Assembly (NCBI GenBank): GCA_002280875.1
Contig: NCEV01000004.1
Location: 1 to 57,166 of the forward strand
Reading direction: 5' to 3'
DNA from: Caulobacter sp. 32-67-35
Lineage (GTDB): Bacteria; Pseudomonadota; Alphaproteobacteria; Caulobacterales; Caulobacteraceae
DNA length: 57,166 bases
Shown one piece after another: positions 1-7,796 of this stretch. Numbering within the stretch: position 1 is the stretch's first letter; each line of letters begins with the position of its first letter. Made by a program: the position numbers and the translations under genes. Under the pieces are notes generated by a model. The model was not told the origin of the DNA and searched no databases. It worked only from the letters and a program-made list of their open reading frames with translations.

Positions 1-207
1 CAAGAACAGCTTCTGCGAAGCGGACAGGTCGAGCCGAAACGCAAAACACACATCACGGTCATCCGGGTTCGCCCCGGCCGCTTCGCGCCTCCCCAACCCA
101 CTTGCAGCCGATCTGGCGCGAGGTCGAGAAACCTTGCGCCTCCGCCACAGGCGCGGAAGGGTCAAGGTGTGAGAGACTGGTCCCCAGCCCGATTCTGCGA
201 GCCCGCC
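1..207. other. Window start without a recognisable gene
   Basis: No convincing coding region is visible here. Short open frames exist on the plus strand but match nothing I recognise. The stretch holds the 5' flank of the gene starting at 208, and no clear Shine-Dalgarno sequence stands directly before that ATG. The first bases could be the edge of a gene outside the window. Confidence 0.4.
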
Positions 208-945
208 ATGAAGCCCGTCATCATCTTCCAGCCCGGCATGGCCGGCGATCTGCTCTTCATCCAGAAGATCGTCAAAACCTATGCCGCCGATGGTCGGCGG
301 GTGATCCTGCCAGTCCGCCAGACCCACAAGTGGGTCTATGACGCCCTGGTGATGCCGGCCAATGTCGAGACGCCGATCCTCGAGGAAGACTTCGAGTATC
401 GCGACGAGATCCTGTTCCTGGCCGACAAGATCGCGCTCAGCCCCATCGACGGCAATGCCTACACCTTCCTGTCGCTGTTCTTCTGCTGGCGGTATGCGCC
501 CGAGCAGACCATGGACCTCAAGTACCAGATCGCCGGGGTCGCGATGGACGACTGGGCCGACCATGTGGAACTGAAGCGCGATCTTGCCAGGGAAGAGCGG
601 CTGTTTCGCGAACTGGGCCTGGACGACGGCGTGCCCTACGCCCTGATCAACGAGCATTGCAGCAAGCGGCACGTCCCTTTCCCCAATGCCGCCCCGGAAA
701 AGGAAGTCCGGCTGCGGGTCGTCGAGGGCTACACCCTGATCGACTGGTCGACGGTGATCGAACGGGCCGCGCGGATCGCCTCGGTCGACACCTCGCTGGT
801 GCTGCTGGTCGAGGTGCTGAAGATCACGGGCAAGCCGCTGCACGTGGTGTCGCGCTATGAACCGCCCAGCTTCCGCGAGCTGCAGAACATCCTGAAGCTG
901 GAGTGGCTGTTCTATTTCCGGCCCGAGCACCTGGCCTATAACTAG
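208..945 (+). CDS. Putative glycosyltransferase-like protein (GT9/heptosyltransferase-like fold), 245 aa
   Basis: The protein opens with MKPVIIFQPGMAGDLLF, a beta strand followed by a Gly-rich turn, as in the N-terminal half of GT-B enzymes of the LPS heptosyltransferase type. Near the C-terminus 'ASVDTSLVLLVEVLKITGKP' resembles the nucleotide-sugar side of that fold, where such enzymes read 'D(T/S)..LH.A...G.P'. At 245 residues it is shorter than typical heptosyltransferases (about 330-350), so it may be a divergent or non-catalytic relative. I chose the ATG at 208 because the fold starts there; an upstream in-frame alternative start at 169 adds 13 residues of no clear character. The stop codon lies inside a REP-like palindrome. 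No substrate can be assigned. Confidence 0.6.
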   Translation: MKPVIIFQPGMAGDLLFIQKIVKTYAADGRRVILPVRQTHKWVYDALVMPANVETPILEEDFEYRDEILFLADKIALSPIDGNAYTFLSLFFCWRYAPEQTMDLKYQIAGVAMDDWADHVELKRDLAREERLFRELGLDDGVPYALINEHCSKRHVPFPNAAPEKEVRLRVVEGYTLIDWSTVIERAARIASVDTSLVLLVEVLKITGKPLHVVSRYEPPSFRELQNILKLEWLFYFRPEHLAYN

Positions 946-994
946 AGCCCTTTCCGACCTGATGGCTTCATCAGGGTCGGGCGAAAAGGGCTCT
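944..994. repeat. REP-like palindrome, copy 1
   Basis: An imperfect inverted repeat begins AGAGCCCTTTCCGACCTGAT and ends ATCAGGGTCGGGCGAAAAGGGCTCT, leaving a small TGGCTTC-type loop. It lies between two convergent genes, overlaps the stop codon of the upstream one, and could act as a bidirectional terminator. A second copy lies at 34768-34810 in opposite orientation, matching at 40 of 43 positions (my hand alignment), so this is a dispersed element and not a local hairpin. Confidence 0.75.
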
Positions 995-997
995 AAA

Positions 998-1342
998 TCA
1001 AAAGTTTAGAGCATTTTTCGATCCGATAACCGTTTCACACCAGGCGTCGGCGACGACATCGCCGAACGCGGCGTCACGGCCGACCAGGGCCTGCACCACC
1101 TCGATACCGATGCCAAAGGCCAGCAGGACCGCGCCGATCCGCCAGAAACGGCTGTTTGGCAGGGCCGCGACCGCCAGGGCGGTCAGCACATAGAAGGCGA
1201 TGAAGTGCTTGGCCTTGTCCCAGGGGATGAAACCAACCCCGCCGTCATCCGGCAGCACTGCGCGCCACAGGGTGAACAGCGACGCCGCGACGAAGACGAC
1301 GAAGGCCAGCCGATTGATCTTGCGACTACGGAACAGCTGCAT
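998..1342 (-). CDS. VanZ-like family membrane protein, 114 aa
   Basis: A short integral membrane protein with about four hydrophobic segments. It carries the VanZ-like pattern: 'DKAKHFIAFYVLTALAVAALP' in the second segment, then 'GIGIEVVQ' and 'AFGDVVADA' near the C-terminus, where the family reads 'E..Q...R..s..Dv.an..G'. Length is usual for small proteobacterial VanZ homologues. VanZ is known for teicoplanin resistance in enterococci, but proteobacterial relatives have no established role, so I assign only the family. It is convergent with the gene at 208-945, with the palindrome between them. Confidence 0.75.
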   Translation of the reverse strand: MQLFRSRKINRLAFVVFVAASLFTLWRAVLPDDGGVGFIPWDKAKHFIAFYVLTALAVAALPNSRFWRIGAVLLAFGIGIEVVQALVGRDAAFGDVVADAWCETVIGSKNALNF

Positions 1343-1415
1343 GCCTGACCTTGAACCAACGCGTCACCCCAGGAACAGCGAGTATGCCGCCCCGGGGTGA
1401 CGAAATCGCAAAAGC

Positions 1416-2996
1416 CTAGAACGTCAGCGCGCGGGCTTCCTTGACGTGCGGCAGAGCCTGGATCTTGCCCAGCAGCTCGGGGTTCGGCGCCTGGTCGACG
1501 CCGACCAGGGCGATGGCGTCTTCGTCGGCCGACAGGCGGCCCAGGTTGAAGGTGGCGATATTGACGCCCGCCTCGCCCAGCAGCATGCCCAGGGCGCCGA
1601 TGAAGCCCGGCTTGTCGAGGTTGTTGATATAGAGCATGGCCGGCGAGAAGCCCGCGTCCAGCTCCATGCCCTTGACCTCGACGATGCGCGGCGCGCCGGC
1701 GATCACCGTGCCGGCAAAGGCGCGCTTGCCCTTTTCGGTGGTGATCGTGATGCGCATCAGGCTGTCATAGGTGGGGCTGACCTCCTGGCGGCTTTCGGAG
1801 ACGGTGATGCCGCGCTCCTTGGCCACGGCCGGGGCGGAGACCATGTTGATCTCGGCCAGCATCGGCTTGAGGATTCCGGCCAGGGCCGCCGAGGTCATCG
1901 GCTTGACGTTCAGCTTGGAGACCTCGCCCTCATAGGCGATGTCGATGGCGGCGATGCCGAAGTCGACCATCTGGCCGGCCAGGGCGCCGATCTTCTCGGC
2001 CAGGGCCACGAAGGGCTTCAGCTTGGGGGCCTCTTCAGCGCTGATCGAGGGGCTGTTGAGGGCGTTGGTCACGGCGCCGGTCAGCAGGTAATCGCTCATT
2101 TGCTCGGCGACCTGCAGGGCAACGTTTTCCTGGGCTTCGTTGGTGCTGGCGCCCAGGTGCGGGGTGGCCACGACCTTGTCCGAACCGAACAGCACATTGG
2201 CCTTGGCCGGCTCTTCGGTGAACACGTCAAAGCCCGCGCCGCCGATGTGGCCGCTGTCGAGCAGCGCGCGCAGGGCGTTCTCGTCGACCAGGCCGCCGCG
2301 GGCGCAGTTGACGATCAGCACGCCCTTCTTGGTCTTGGCCAGGGCCTCGGCCGACAGGATGTTGCGGGTCTTGTCGGTCAGGGGCGTATGCAGGGTGATG
2401 ACGTCGGCGCGGGCCAGCAACTCGTCCAGCTCCACCTTCTCGACGCCGATCTCGATGGCGCGTTCGGGGCTGAGGAACGGGTCGAAGGCCACGACCTTCA
2501 TCTTCAGGCCGAGAGCCCGGTCGGCGACGATGGAGCCGATATTGCCGGCCCCGATCAGGCCCAGGGTCTTGGCGTACAGCTCCACGCCCATGAAGCGGTT
2601 CTTCTCCCACTTGCCGGCCTGGGTCGAGACGTCGGCAGCGGGCAGCTGGCGGGCCAGGGCGAACATCATGGCGATGGCGTGCTCGGCCGTGGTGATCGAG
2701 TTGCCGAACGGGGTGTTCATCACGACGATGCCGGCGGCGGTGGCGGCCGGGATGTTGACATTGTCAACGCCGATGCCGGCCCGGCCGATGACCTTCAGCT
2801 TCTTGGCGGCGGCGATGACGTCCGGGTCGGCCTTGGTGGCCGAGCGGACGGCCAGGCCGTCATAGTCGCCGATGATTTCGAGGAGTTCGGCCTTGGTCAG
2901 GCCGGTCTTGACGTCGGCCTGGACGCCGCGGGCCGTGAAGATGGCGACGGCGGCGGGGGACAGGGAGTCTGCGATGAGGACGCGGGGAGCGGTCAT
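1416..2996 (-). CDS. serA: D-3-phosphoglycerate dehydrogenase
   Basis: Catalyses the first step of serine synthesis, oxidising 3-phosphoglycerate to 3-phosphohydroxypyruvate with NAD+ in the cytosol. The 526-aa protein is a full-length long-type PGDH: the substrate domain flanks an NAD domain with GAGNIG at about 149-154, and the catalytic residues are visible as Arg in NCARGG (~233), Glu in FTEEP (~262) and His in TPHLG (~280). An intervening domain and a C-terminal ACT domain (about 452-526, 'LYINNLDKPGFIGALG') follow, the latter the usual serine-feedback module. I use the ATG at 2996; an in-frame TTG at 3008 lacks a ribosome site. It lies downstream of serC on the same strand, 126 bp apart. 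Confidence 0.96.
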   Translation of the reverse strand: MTAPRVLIADSLSPAAVAIFTARGVQADVKTGLTKAELLEIIGDYDGLAVRSATKADPDVIAAAKKLKVIGRAGIGVDNVNIPAATAAGIVVMNTPFGNSITTAEHAIAMMFALARQLPAADVSTQAGKWEKNRFMGVELYAKTLGLIGAGNIGSIVADRALGLKMKVVAFDPFLSPERAIEIGVEKVELDELLARADVITLHTPLTDKTRNILSAEALAKTKKGVLIVNCARGGLVDENALRALLDSGHIGGAGFDVFTEEPAKANVLFGSDKVVATPHLGASTNEAQENVALQVAEQMSDYLLTGAVTNALNSPSISAEEAPKLKPFVALAEKIGALAGQMVDFGIAAIDIAYEGEVSKLNVKPMTSAALAGILKPMLAEINMVSAPAVAKERGITVSESRQEVSPTYDSLMRITITTEKGKRAFAGTVIAGAPRIVEVKGMELDAGFSPAMLYINNLDKPGFIGALGMLLGEAGVNIATFNLGRLSADEDAIALVGVDQAPNPELLGKIQALPHVKEARALTF

Positions 2997-3065
2997 GGGG
3001 ATGTCCAATCTGGGAGAGCCGTCCTGGGTCTTCGACGAACCGAGGATCAGGCTGCTGAGGTGTGG

Positions 3066-3110
3066 GAGCCGGGCCCTCGTCCTGGCGTATCGCGGGACGA
3101 GGGCTCGGTC
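3066..3110. other. Intercistronic hairpin between serC and serA
   Basis: GCCCTCGTCC at 3073-3082 and GGACGAGGGC at 3095-3104 form a perfect 10-bp stem around a 12-nt loop, and outer bases extend the pairing imperfectly. No T-run follows on either strand, so a simple intrinsic terminator is unlikely. In the serC-serA transcript it could limit read-through, alter mRNA stability or set the relative amounts of the two enzymes; this role is inferred. Confidence 0.6.
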
Positions 3111-3122
3111 GCAGGGCGTGGG

Positions 3123-4295
3123 TTAGGCGGCGACCCGTTCGGCGCAGACGGTCTCGAACGCCCAGTCGAGCCAGGGCGTCAGGGCTTCCAGATCCGAAGC
3201 CTCGACCGTGGCGCCGCACCAGATGCGCAGGCCCGCCGGGGCGTCGCGATAGCCGCCGATGTCGAGGGCCGCGCCCTCCTTCTCAAGCAGGCTGGCCAGC
3301 TTCTTGGCGAAGTCGGCCTGGGCGTCGTCGGGCAGGGCGACGATCGCAGGATCGACGACCTTGAGGCACACCGAGGTGTTGGACCGGATGTCCGGCGTGG
3401 CGGCCAGGAAATCGACCCACGGGGTCTTGGCCACCCAGTCGGCGATGACCGCCAGGTTCTGGTCGGCGCGGGCCTGCATGCCTTCCAGACCGCCGATGGA
3501 CGAAGCCCACTTCAGGGCGTCGAGCGCGTCTTCCACGCAGAGCATCGACGGGGTGTTGATCGTGGCGCCCTCGAAGATGTCGAGGGAAACCTTGCCGCCC
3601 TTGGTCATACGGAAGAGCTTGGGCATCGGCCAGGCCGGCGTGTAGCTCTCAAGGCGCGCCACGGCGCGGGGCGACAGGATCAGCACGCCGTGCGCGCCCT
3701 CGCCGCCGAGCGCCTTCTGCCAGGAGAAGGTGACGACATCGAGCTTCGTCCAGTCCAGGTCCTGGGCGAAGGCGGCGCTGGTGGCGTCGCAGATGGTGAT
3801 GCCTTCACGGTCGGCCGAGATGAAGTCGGCGTTCGGGACGCGGACGCCCGAGGTGGTGCCGTTCCAGGTGAAGACCAGGTCCTTGGCCGGATCGACCCTG
3901 GACGTGTCGGGCAGTTGGCCGTATGGCGCGTCGAGCACTTCGACATTGGGCAGCTTCAACTGCTTGGTCACGTCGGTGACCCAGTCCTTGCCGAACGATT
4001 CGAAGGCCATCAGTTGCACGGGCTTGGCGCCCAGCATCGACCACATGGCCATTTCGACGGCGCCGGTGTCGGAGCCGGGAACGATGCCGATCAGGAAGTC
4101 GGCCGGCACTTCCAGCACTTCGCGCGTCTGGTCGATAGCGGCCTTGAGGCGCGCCTTGCCCAGCTTGGAGCGGTGCGAACGACCCAGCACGGCGTTTGTG
4201 AGATTTTCGGGGGTCCAGCCGGGCCTTTTGGCGCACGGGCCGGAAGAGAACTCGGGACGAGCCGGGCGTTGCGCCGGCTTGGCGAGGGTAGTCAT
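3123..4295 (-). CDS. serC: Phosphoserine aminotransferase
   Basis: Converts 3-phosphohydroxypyruvate and glutamate to phosphoserine and 2-oxoglutarate using PLP, the step after SerA; SerC also acts in the pyridoxal phosphate route of many proteobacteria. The 390-aa protein has the alphaproteobacterial SerC start '[18 protein letters not shown]', the PLP lysine in '[11 protein letters not shown]' (~K194) and 'GTTSG' substrate-loop residues (~146-150). The ATG at 4295 is preceded by GGGAG at good spacing; longer in-frame versions have no ribosome site. It heads the serC-serA unit, and its leader carries hairpins that overlap the ribosome site. Confidence 0.95.
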   Translation of the reverse strand: MTTLAKPAQRPARPEFSSGPCAKRPGWTPENLTNAVLGRSHRSKLGKARLKAAIDQTREVLEVPADFLIGIVPGSDTGAVEMAMWSMLGAKPVQLMAFESFGKDWVTDVTKQLKLPNVEVLDAPYGQLPDTSRVDPAKDLVFTWNGTTSGVRVPNADFISADREGITICDATSAAFAQDLDWTKLDVVTFSWQKALGGEGAHGVLILSPRAVARLESYTPAWPMPKLFRMTKGGKVSLDIFEGATINTPSMLCVEDALDALKWASSIGGLEGMQARADQNLAVIADWVAKTPWVDFLAATPDIRSNTSVCLKVVDPAIVALPDDAQADFAKKLASLLEKEGAALDIGGYRDAPAGLRIWCGATVEASDLEALTPWLDWAFETVCAERVAA

Positions 4296-4400
4296 AGCGA
4301 TGTCTCCCATCCTTACAGATGGACAGCGCCCCGTTGGGGGGGCGTGGCCCGCCGGCGAGAAACGCCGTTTCAGGCCGAAAGGCAAGGAGAGATTTGTCGC
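4296..4400 (-). ncRNA. Candidate serC leader RNA
   Basis: The roughly 100 nt before serC are rich in hairpins. Directly before the start codon, CCATC and GATGG (plus-strand 4307-4311 and 4318-4322) pair around a 6-nt loop, and the Shine-Dalgarno GGGAG partly falls in that stem. Further upstream a GCCCC...GGGGC hairpin and a GCCGG-type hairpin are visible. A conserved 'serC' RNA motif upstream of serC genes in alphaproteobacteria is established (Rfam family). Assigning this leader to it is inference from position and architecture; I could not run a covariance search. Confidence 0.5.
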
Positions 4401-4430
4401 GGACGCGGGTTTTTAGGACCGCCCCAGCAA

Positions 4431-4856
4431 TTATTTTGCGGCGCGCATGCGCTTGCGCCAGGCCAGCAGGGTTCCGATCAGGATGCAAAGCAACACACCC
4501 AGCGAGTCGAGATTATTGATCATCGCATAGGTGCGATCATGCGGAATCTGGCCCACCAGATAGTAGGCGTGGAGACTGAATTGGATGGCCTGCAGGATCA
4601 TCGCAACACCTAACCAAGGACTGGTGTAGCGCAATGCGAGCAAGAGAAAAACGATTCCTAGAAGACCCTCATCGGCCAAAAGCAGGATCGGACGTACCCC
4701 GGCAGGTGCGAACGCGTTCACAACAAAGGCTGCAACAGCAGCAAGGAACATTGCAAGCGCGCCGAGCCGCTCCGGTGCCCCGCCCTTCGAGAAGGCCAGA
4801 ACAATGATCCCGAGGGTCACCACCCAACCGATCAACGGAACCAAGGAAGAATACAT
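4431..4856 (-). CDS. Small integral membrane protein of unknown function, 141 aa
   Basis: Predicted to have four membrane segments: roughly 6-23, 33-51, 57-76 and 115-133, with a positively charged C-terminus (WRKRMRAAK). I recognise no catalytic motif or named family. The start codon lies only 3 nt from a perfect 12-bp inverted repeat (4860-4889), and the only purine-rich ribosome site, GAGG, sits inside that stem, so translation may be structure-controlled. It lies between serC and a small conserved gene, all on the minus strand. Confidence 0.6.
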   Translation of the reverse strand: MYSSLVPLIGWVVTLGIIVLAFSKGGAPERLGALAMFLAAVAAFVVNAFAPAGVRPILLLADEGLLGIVFLLLALRYTSPWLGVAMILQAIQFSLHAYYLVGQIPHDRTYAMINNLDSLGVLLCILIGTLLAWRKRMRAAK

Positions 4857-4859
4857 GAC

Positions 4860-4889
4860 TAGGGCCTCTAACGCGAATTAGAGGCCCTA
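4860..4889. repeat. Perfect 12-bp inverted repeat abutting a start codon
   Basis: TAGGGCCTCTAA, then a 6-nt loop CGCGAA, then TTAGAGGCCCTA: every base pairs. On the minus strand it follows the stop of the gene at 4913 and ends 3 nt before the ATG at 4856. No T-run follows. The GAGG that would serve as ribosome site for the downstream gene lies within the stem. It could be a terminator, a translation-blocking hairpin or a protein-binding palindrome. Confidence 0.7.
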
Positions 4890-4912
4890 GGTATTAAACT
4901 ATTGCAATGTTC

Positions 4913-5260
4913 TTAGACGGCGTCGCGAAGAGCCTGGACGCCGGCGCGGCCAGCAGTTTCCGGCGGCTTGTCTTCCCAGCCGACCATCTTGGTGCGGACG
5001 CCGATGCGCAGCTTCACGTCGTTCAGTTCGTTGTGCATTTCGACCATGGCGGAGCGGGCTTCGCCCAGAGCAGCCAGGGCTTCGACGAGCTTGGCGCTGG
5101 CGCGGTCGCCGACCACGGCCGACAGGCCGATGTCCTTGCGAGCCTTCAGCATGTCGGCCATCAGCTCGGCCGCTTCGACCATCGCCGCGTCAACGGCGTT
5201 TTCGGTCGCGAACAACTTCGTCGCGATCCGCTGTGCAACAAAAACCTTTTCCACGCCCAT
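4913..5260 (-). CDS. Conserved hypothetical protein, 115 aa
   Basis: A soluble, mostly alpha-helical protein of Ala, Glu, Met and Val-rich amphipathic helices ('AVDAAMVEAAELMADMLKAR', 'EALAALGEARSAMVEMHNEL'), suggesting a helical bundle or coiled coil. No signal peptide, membrane segment or named domain is visible. Start choice is unsure: GGGAG directly touches the ATG at 5260 with no spacer, whereas the in-frame GTG at 5254 (codon 3) is 6 nt from it and would be better spaced. The ribosome site lies in one arm of a 10-bp inverted repeat. Confidence 0.6.
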   Translation of the reverse strand: MGVEKVFVAQRIATKLFATENAVDAAMVEAAELMADMLKARKDIGLSAVVGDRASAKLVEALAALGEARSAMVEMHNELNDVKLRIGVRTKMVGWEDKPPETAGRAGVQALRDAV

Positions 5261-5262
5261 CT

Positions 5263-5306
5263 CCCGTTAAGAACCTGTCAATGAAGGTAAACGAAGTCTT
5301 AACGGG
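5263..5306. promoter_or_regulatory. Inverted repeat upstream of the gene at 4913-5260
   Basis: CCCGTTAAGA (5263-5272) and TCTTAACGGG (5297-5306) form a perfect 10-bp inverted repeat with a 24-nt spacer, directly before the start at 5260. The arm nearest the gene contains its Shine-Dalgarno sequence. It may be an operator or an mRNA hairpin. The TTAA half-sites recall the CtrA motif TTAA-N7-TTAA, but the spacing does not fit, so I do not call a CtrA site. Confidence 0.45.
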
Positions 5307-5420
5307 TGTACAACCAGAAACACCTCTTAGCGTTGATTTGTCGCGTCACCCCCCGGGCATGGAAGCGAAGCGTTAGGGAGATGGCTGCAAAGTGAACTCC
5401 TGATTTCACTTGGACGGCCC

Positions 5421-7304
5421 ATGCCTGACCAGCTCCGCAACGCTGATACGCCAACGCATGCGCCTCTCCAGGCGCGAATTGCGGGTGTTGCGCTGATCAC
5501 GACAGTGGTCGCCCTGGTCGCCGCCTGCGCCTGTTTCATGGTTCAGCAATGGAGCGTTGCCCGGCAGGAATCGCGGGCCAATCACCAGGTGCTGGCCCAG
5601 ATGGTCGCGGCGGGCGCCGCCGCGCCGCTGGCCGCCGGAGACGTGATCGGCGTCCGCAACGCCCTGGAGGCCGTGGCCAAGGCCCCAAACGTGGCGGGCG
5701 TACAGATCTCCGACCTCCGGGGGCGCGTTGTCGCCCAGGTCGGAACCGCCCCACGGTCGGCTGCGGACAAGTCGATCCCGACCCTTGATCGCAAGATCCA
5801 GCTTGAGGGCCGGCAGATCGGAACTCTGGCTCTGGTGGCCCGCGAGCCGCGGCTGGAGCAGATCCTGGCCCGCGACCTGGCCCTGACCGGCACGCTGTTC
5901 TTCGGCTCGGCCGGCCTGGCGATCCTGCTGGCCAACGGCCTGGCGCGCCGCATGACCGAGCCCATGCAGCGCCTGACCGAGGCCATGCAGGCTGTCGCCG
6001 CTGACGGCCGCTTCCGGCCCATCGAGCAGACCAGCAAGGACGACATCTTCCACAGCCTGACCGAAAGCTTCAACCAGTTGGTCGGGCGACTCGAGATCAA
6101 CGATCAGGACCTGCGCGGGGCGATGGCCGAACTGGTCAAGGCCCGTGACGACGCCAACGCCGCCAACGTCCTGAAGTCCCACTTCCTGGCTAATATGAGC
6201 CACGAGATCCGGACACCGCTTAACGGCGTGCTGGCCATGGCCGAAGTCATGGCGATGGATGACCTCAAGCCCGCCCAGCGCGAACGCCTGTCGGTGATCC
6301 GCGACTCGGGCGGTCTGCTGCTGGCCGTGCTGAACGACGTGCTCGACCTGTCCAAGATCGAGGCCGGTCGACTGGATCTCGCTGCCGAGGACTTCGACCT
6401 GGCCACCCTGGCGGTCTCCCTGCGCGACAGCTTCGCCAGCGAAGCGCGCGACAAGGGGCTGGCCTTCGAGGTTGCGGTGGCCGCCGAGGCCCAGGGCGTC
6501 TGGCATGGCGATGTCGATCGCCTGCGCCAGATCCTGGGCAACCTGATCTCCAACGCCCTGAAATTCACCCTGAACGGCGCCGTGGCCGTACGGTTCGCCT
6601 CGGCCGAGGACGGCTCGGGTCTGCGGATCGACGTCGCCGACACGGGCATTGGCATCGCCGCCGAGATGCAGCCGCGCCTGTTCGACAAGTTCGTGCAGGC
6701 CGACAGCTCGACAACCCGGCAGTTTGGCGGATCGGGCCTGGGCCTGGCCATCTGCCGCGAACTGGCCACCCTGATGGGCGGCGGCATCGCGGTACAGAGC
6801 CGCGAAGGCCAAGGCTCGACCTTTACTGTCGTGCTGGCCATACCCCGCGGCGGCGAGATGACCAAGGCCGCCGCCGTCGTCGAGGATGTCCAGCCCAAGG
6901 TCAGCAACCGTCCTCGCGTGCTGGCCGCCGACGACAATCCGACCAATCAGAAGGTCATCGCCGCCGTTCTGGCTCCGCTGGGCGCCGAGGTCGAGCTGGT
7001 CGCAGACGGCGCGGCCTGCGTCGAAGCCTGGAAGCGCGGCAGGCACGACATTATCCTGATGGATATCCACATGCCGGTCATGGACGGTGTCGAGGCCGCC
7101 CAGACCATCCGCGCGCTGGAACGCGCCGAAGGTCGACGCCGCACCCCGATCGTGGCGGTCACGGCCAACGCCCTGGCCCATCAGGTCGAGGGCTACCTCG
7201 CCGCCGGCATGGACGGTCACGTCGCCAAGCCGATCGAGGTCACCAAGCTCTATGCGGCCATCGAGGCCGCCATGACCGCCGCGCGCCTCGCCGACGCGGC
7301 CTGA
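5421..7304 (+). CDS. Hybrid sensor histidine kinase/response regulator, 627 aa
   Basis: A membrane-bound hybrid kinase. An N-terminal membrane segment (about 19-42), a periplasmic sensor region (about 43-150) and a second segment (about 152-172) lead into a HAMP linker. The HisKA helix has phospho-acceptor His ~261 in 'NMSHEIRTPLNG'. The ATPase domain follows, with N box 'NLISNALKFT', G1 'DTGIGI' and G2 'GGSGLGLAI'. The C-terminal receiver domain has acidic pair 'ADDNPTNQ', acceptor Asp ~548 in 'LMDIHMPVMDG' and Lys in 'AKPI'. No phosphotransfer domain or output regulator is adjacent, so a histidine phosphotransferase elsewhere is expected. The signal is unknown. Confidence 0.92.
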   Translation: MPDQLRNADTPTHAPLQARIAGVALITTVVALVAACACFMVQQWSVARQESRANHQVLAQMVAAGAAAPLAAGDVIGVRNALEAVAKAPNVAGVQISDLRGRVVAQVGTAPRSAADKSIPTLDRKIQLEGRQIGTLALVAREPRLEQILARDLALTGTLFFGSAGLAILLANGLARRMTEPMQRLTEAMQAVAADGRFRPIEQTSKDDIFHSLTESFNQLVGRLEINDQDLRGAMAELVKARDDANAANVLKSHFLANMSHEIRTPLNGVLAMAEVMAMDDLKPAQRERLSVIRDSGGLLLAVLNDVLDLSKIEAGRLDLAAEDFDLATLAVSLRDSFASEARDKGLAFEVAVAAEAQGVWHGDVDRLRQILGNLISNALKFTLNGAVAVRFASAEDGSGLRIDVADTGIGIAAEMQPRLFDKFVQADSSTTRQFGGSGLGLAICRELATLMGGGIAVQSREGQGSTFTVVLAIPRGGEMTKAAAVVEDVQPKVSNRPRVLAADDNPTNQKVIAAVLAPLGAEVELVADGAACVEAWKRGRHDIILMDIHMPVMDGVEAAQTIRALERAEGRRRTPIVAVTANALAHQVEGYLAAGMDGHVAKPIEVTKLYAAIEAAMTAARLADAA

Positions 7305-7436
7305 AGCGCCCTCCAGAGTTTTCCAAACCTGAACGCCAGACAACGAGCGGCTCAGAACCGCTTCAGGCGGCGCGTGGTTTCTTGAGGTCAACGTCGTCAC
7401 ACGGGCGACGGAAATATCTTTGAGAGGAACCGACCG

Positions 7437-7784
7437 ATGAACAAGATCCTGCTTTCGCTCACGGCGGTCTCGGCCCTGGCCGCCGCCACCGTTATCCCCG
7501 CAGTTGCGTCCGCCCAGTCCATCAATCAGCGTCAGGCCATGCTGGAGCGCCGGATCGACCAGGGCCTGCGCAATGGCTCGCTGAGCCGCGGCGAAGCCTA
7601 CCGCCTCAACACTCAGCTGCGCGAAACCGCCCGCCTGGAGTCGCGCTATCGTCGCGGCGGCCTGAGCGGCTGGGAACGCGCCGACCTCGACCGTCGCTTC
7701 GACCGCATCAGCGCCCAGATCCGCTATGAGCGCCGCGACCGCGACTATGGCCACGGCTATGGCCACGGTCCCCGCCGCTGGTAG
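7437..7784 (+). CDS. Secreted basic protein of unknown function, 115 aa
   Basis: A clear Sec signal peptide (about 1-26, ending AVASAQS) precedes a mature region of about 90 residues, very rich in Arg ('RQAMLERRIDQGLRNGSLSRGEAYRL', 'RYRRGGLSGWERADLDRRFDRI') and ending in a Gly/His/Tyr tail. The 'G.L...EA..L' and 'ERADLDRR' spacing suggests a helical hairpin. I know similar small secreted proteins in Caulobacterales but no function. GAGAGGA lies 8 nt before the ATG and supports this start. Probably periplasmic. Confidence 0.65.
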   Translation: MNKILLSLTAVSALAAATVIPAVASAQSINQRQAMLERRIDQGLRNGSLSRGEAYRLNTQLRETARLESRYRRGGLSGWERADLDRRFDRISAQIRYERRDRDYGHGYGHGPRRW

Positions 7785-7796
7785 CAGCAATGACGG

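Noticed and set aside
1446-4613. Very long plus-strand open frame (over 1000 codons) opposite serA and serC
   Set aside because: It is a GC-driven shadow of two well-supported minus-strand genes; its composition (Gly/Gln/His/Asp-rich) matches a reverse frame of GC-rich coding DNA.
5267-5300. CtrA binding site (TTAA-N7-TTAA)
   Set aside because: The two TTAA half-sites are 26 nt apart; the spacing is wrong.
5406-7790. Long minus-strand frame opposite the hybrid kinase
   Set aside because: Shadow of the kinase gene, which has complete domains in the plus strand.
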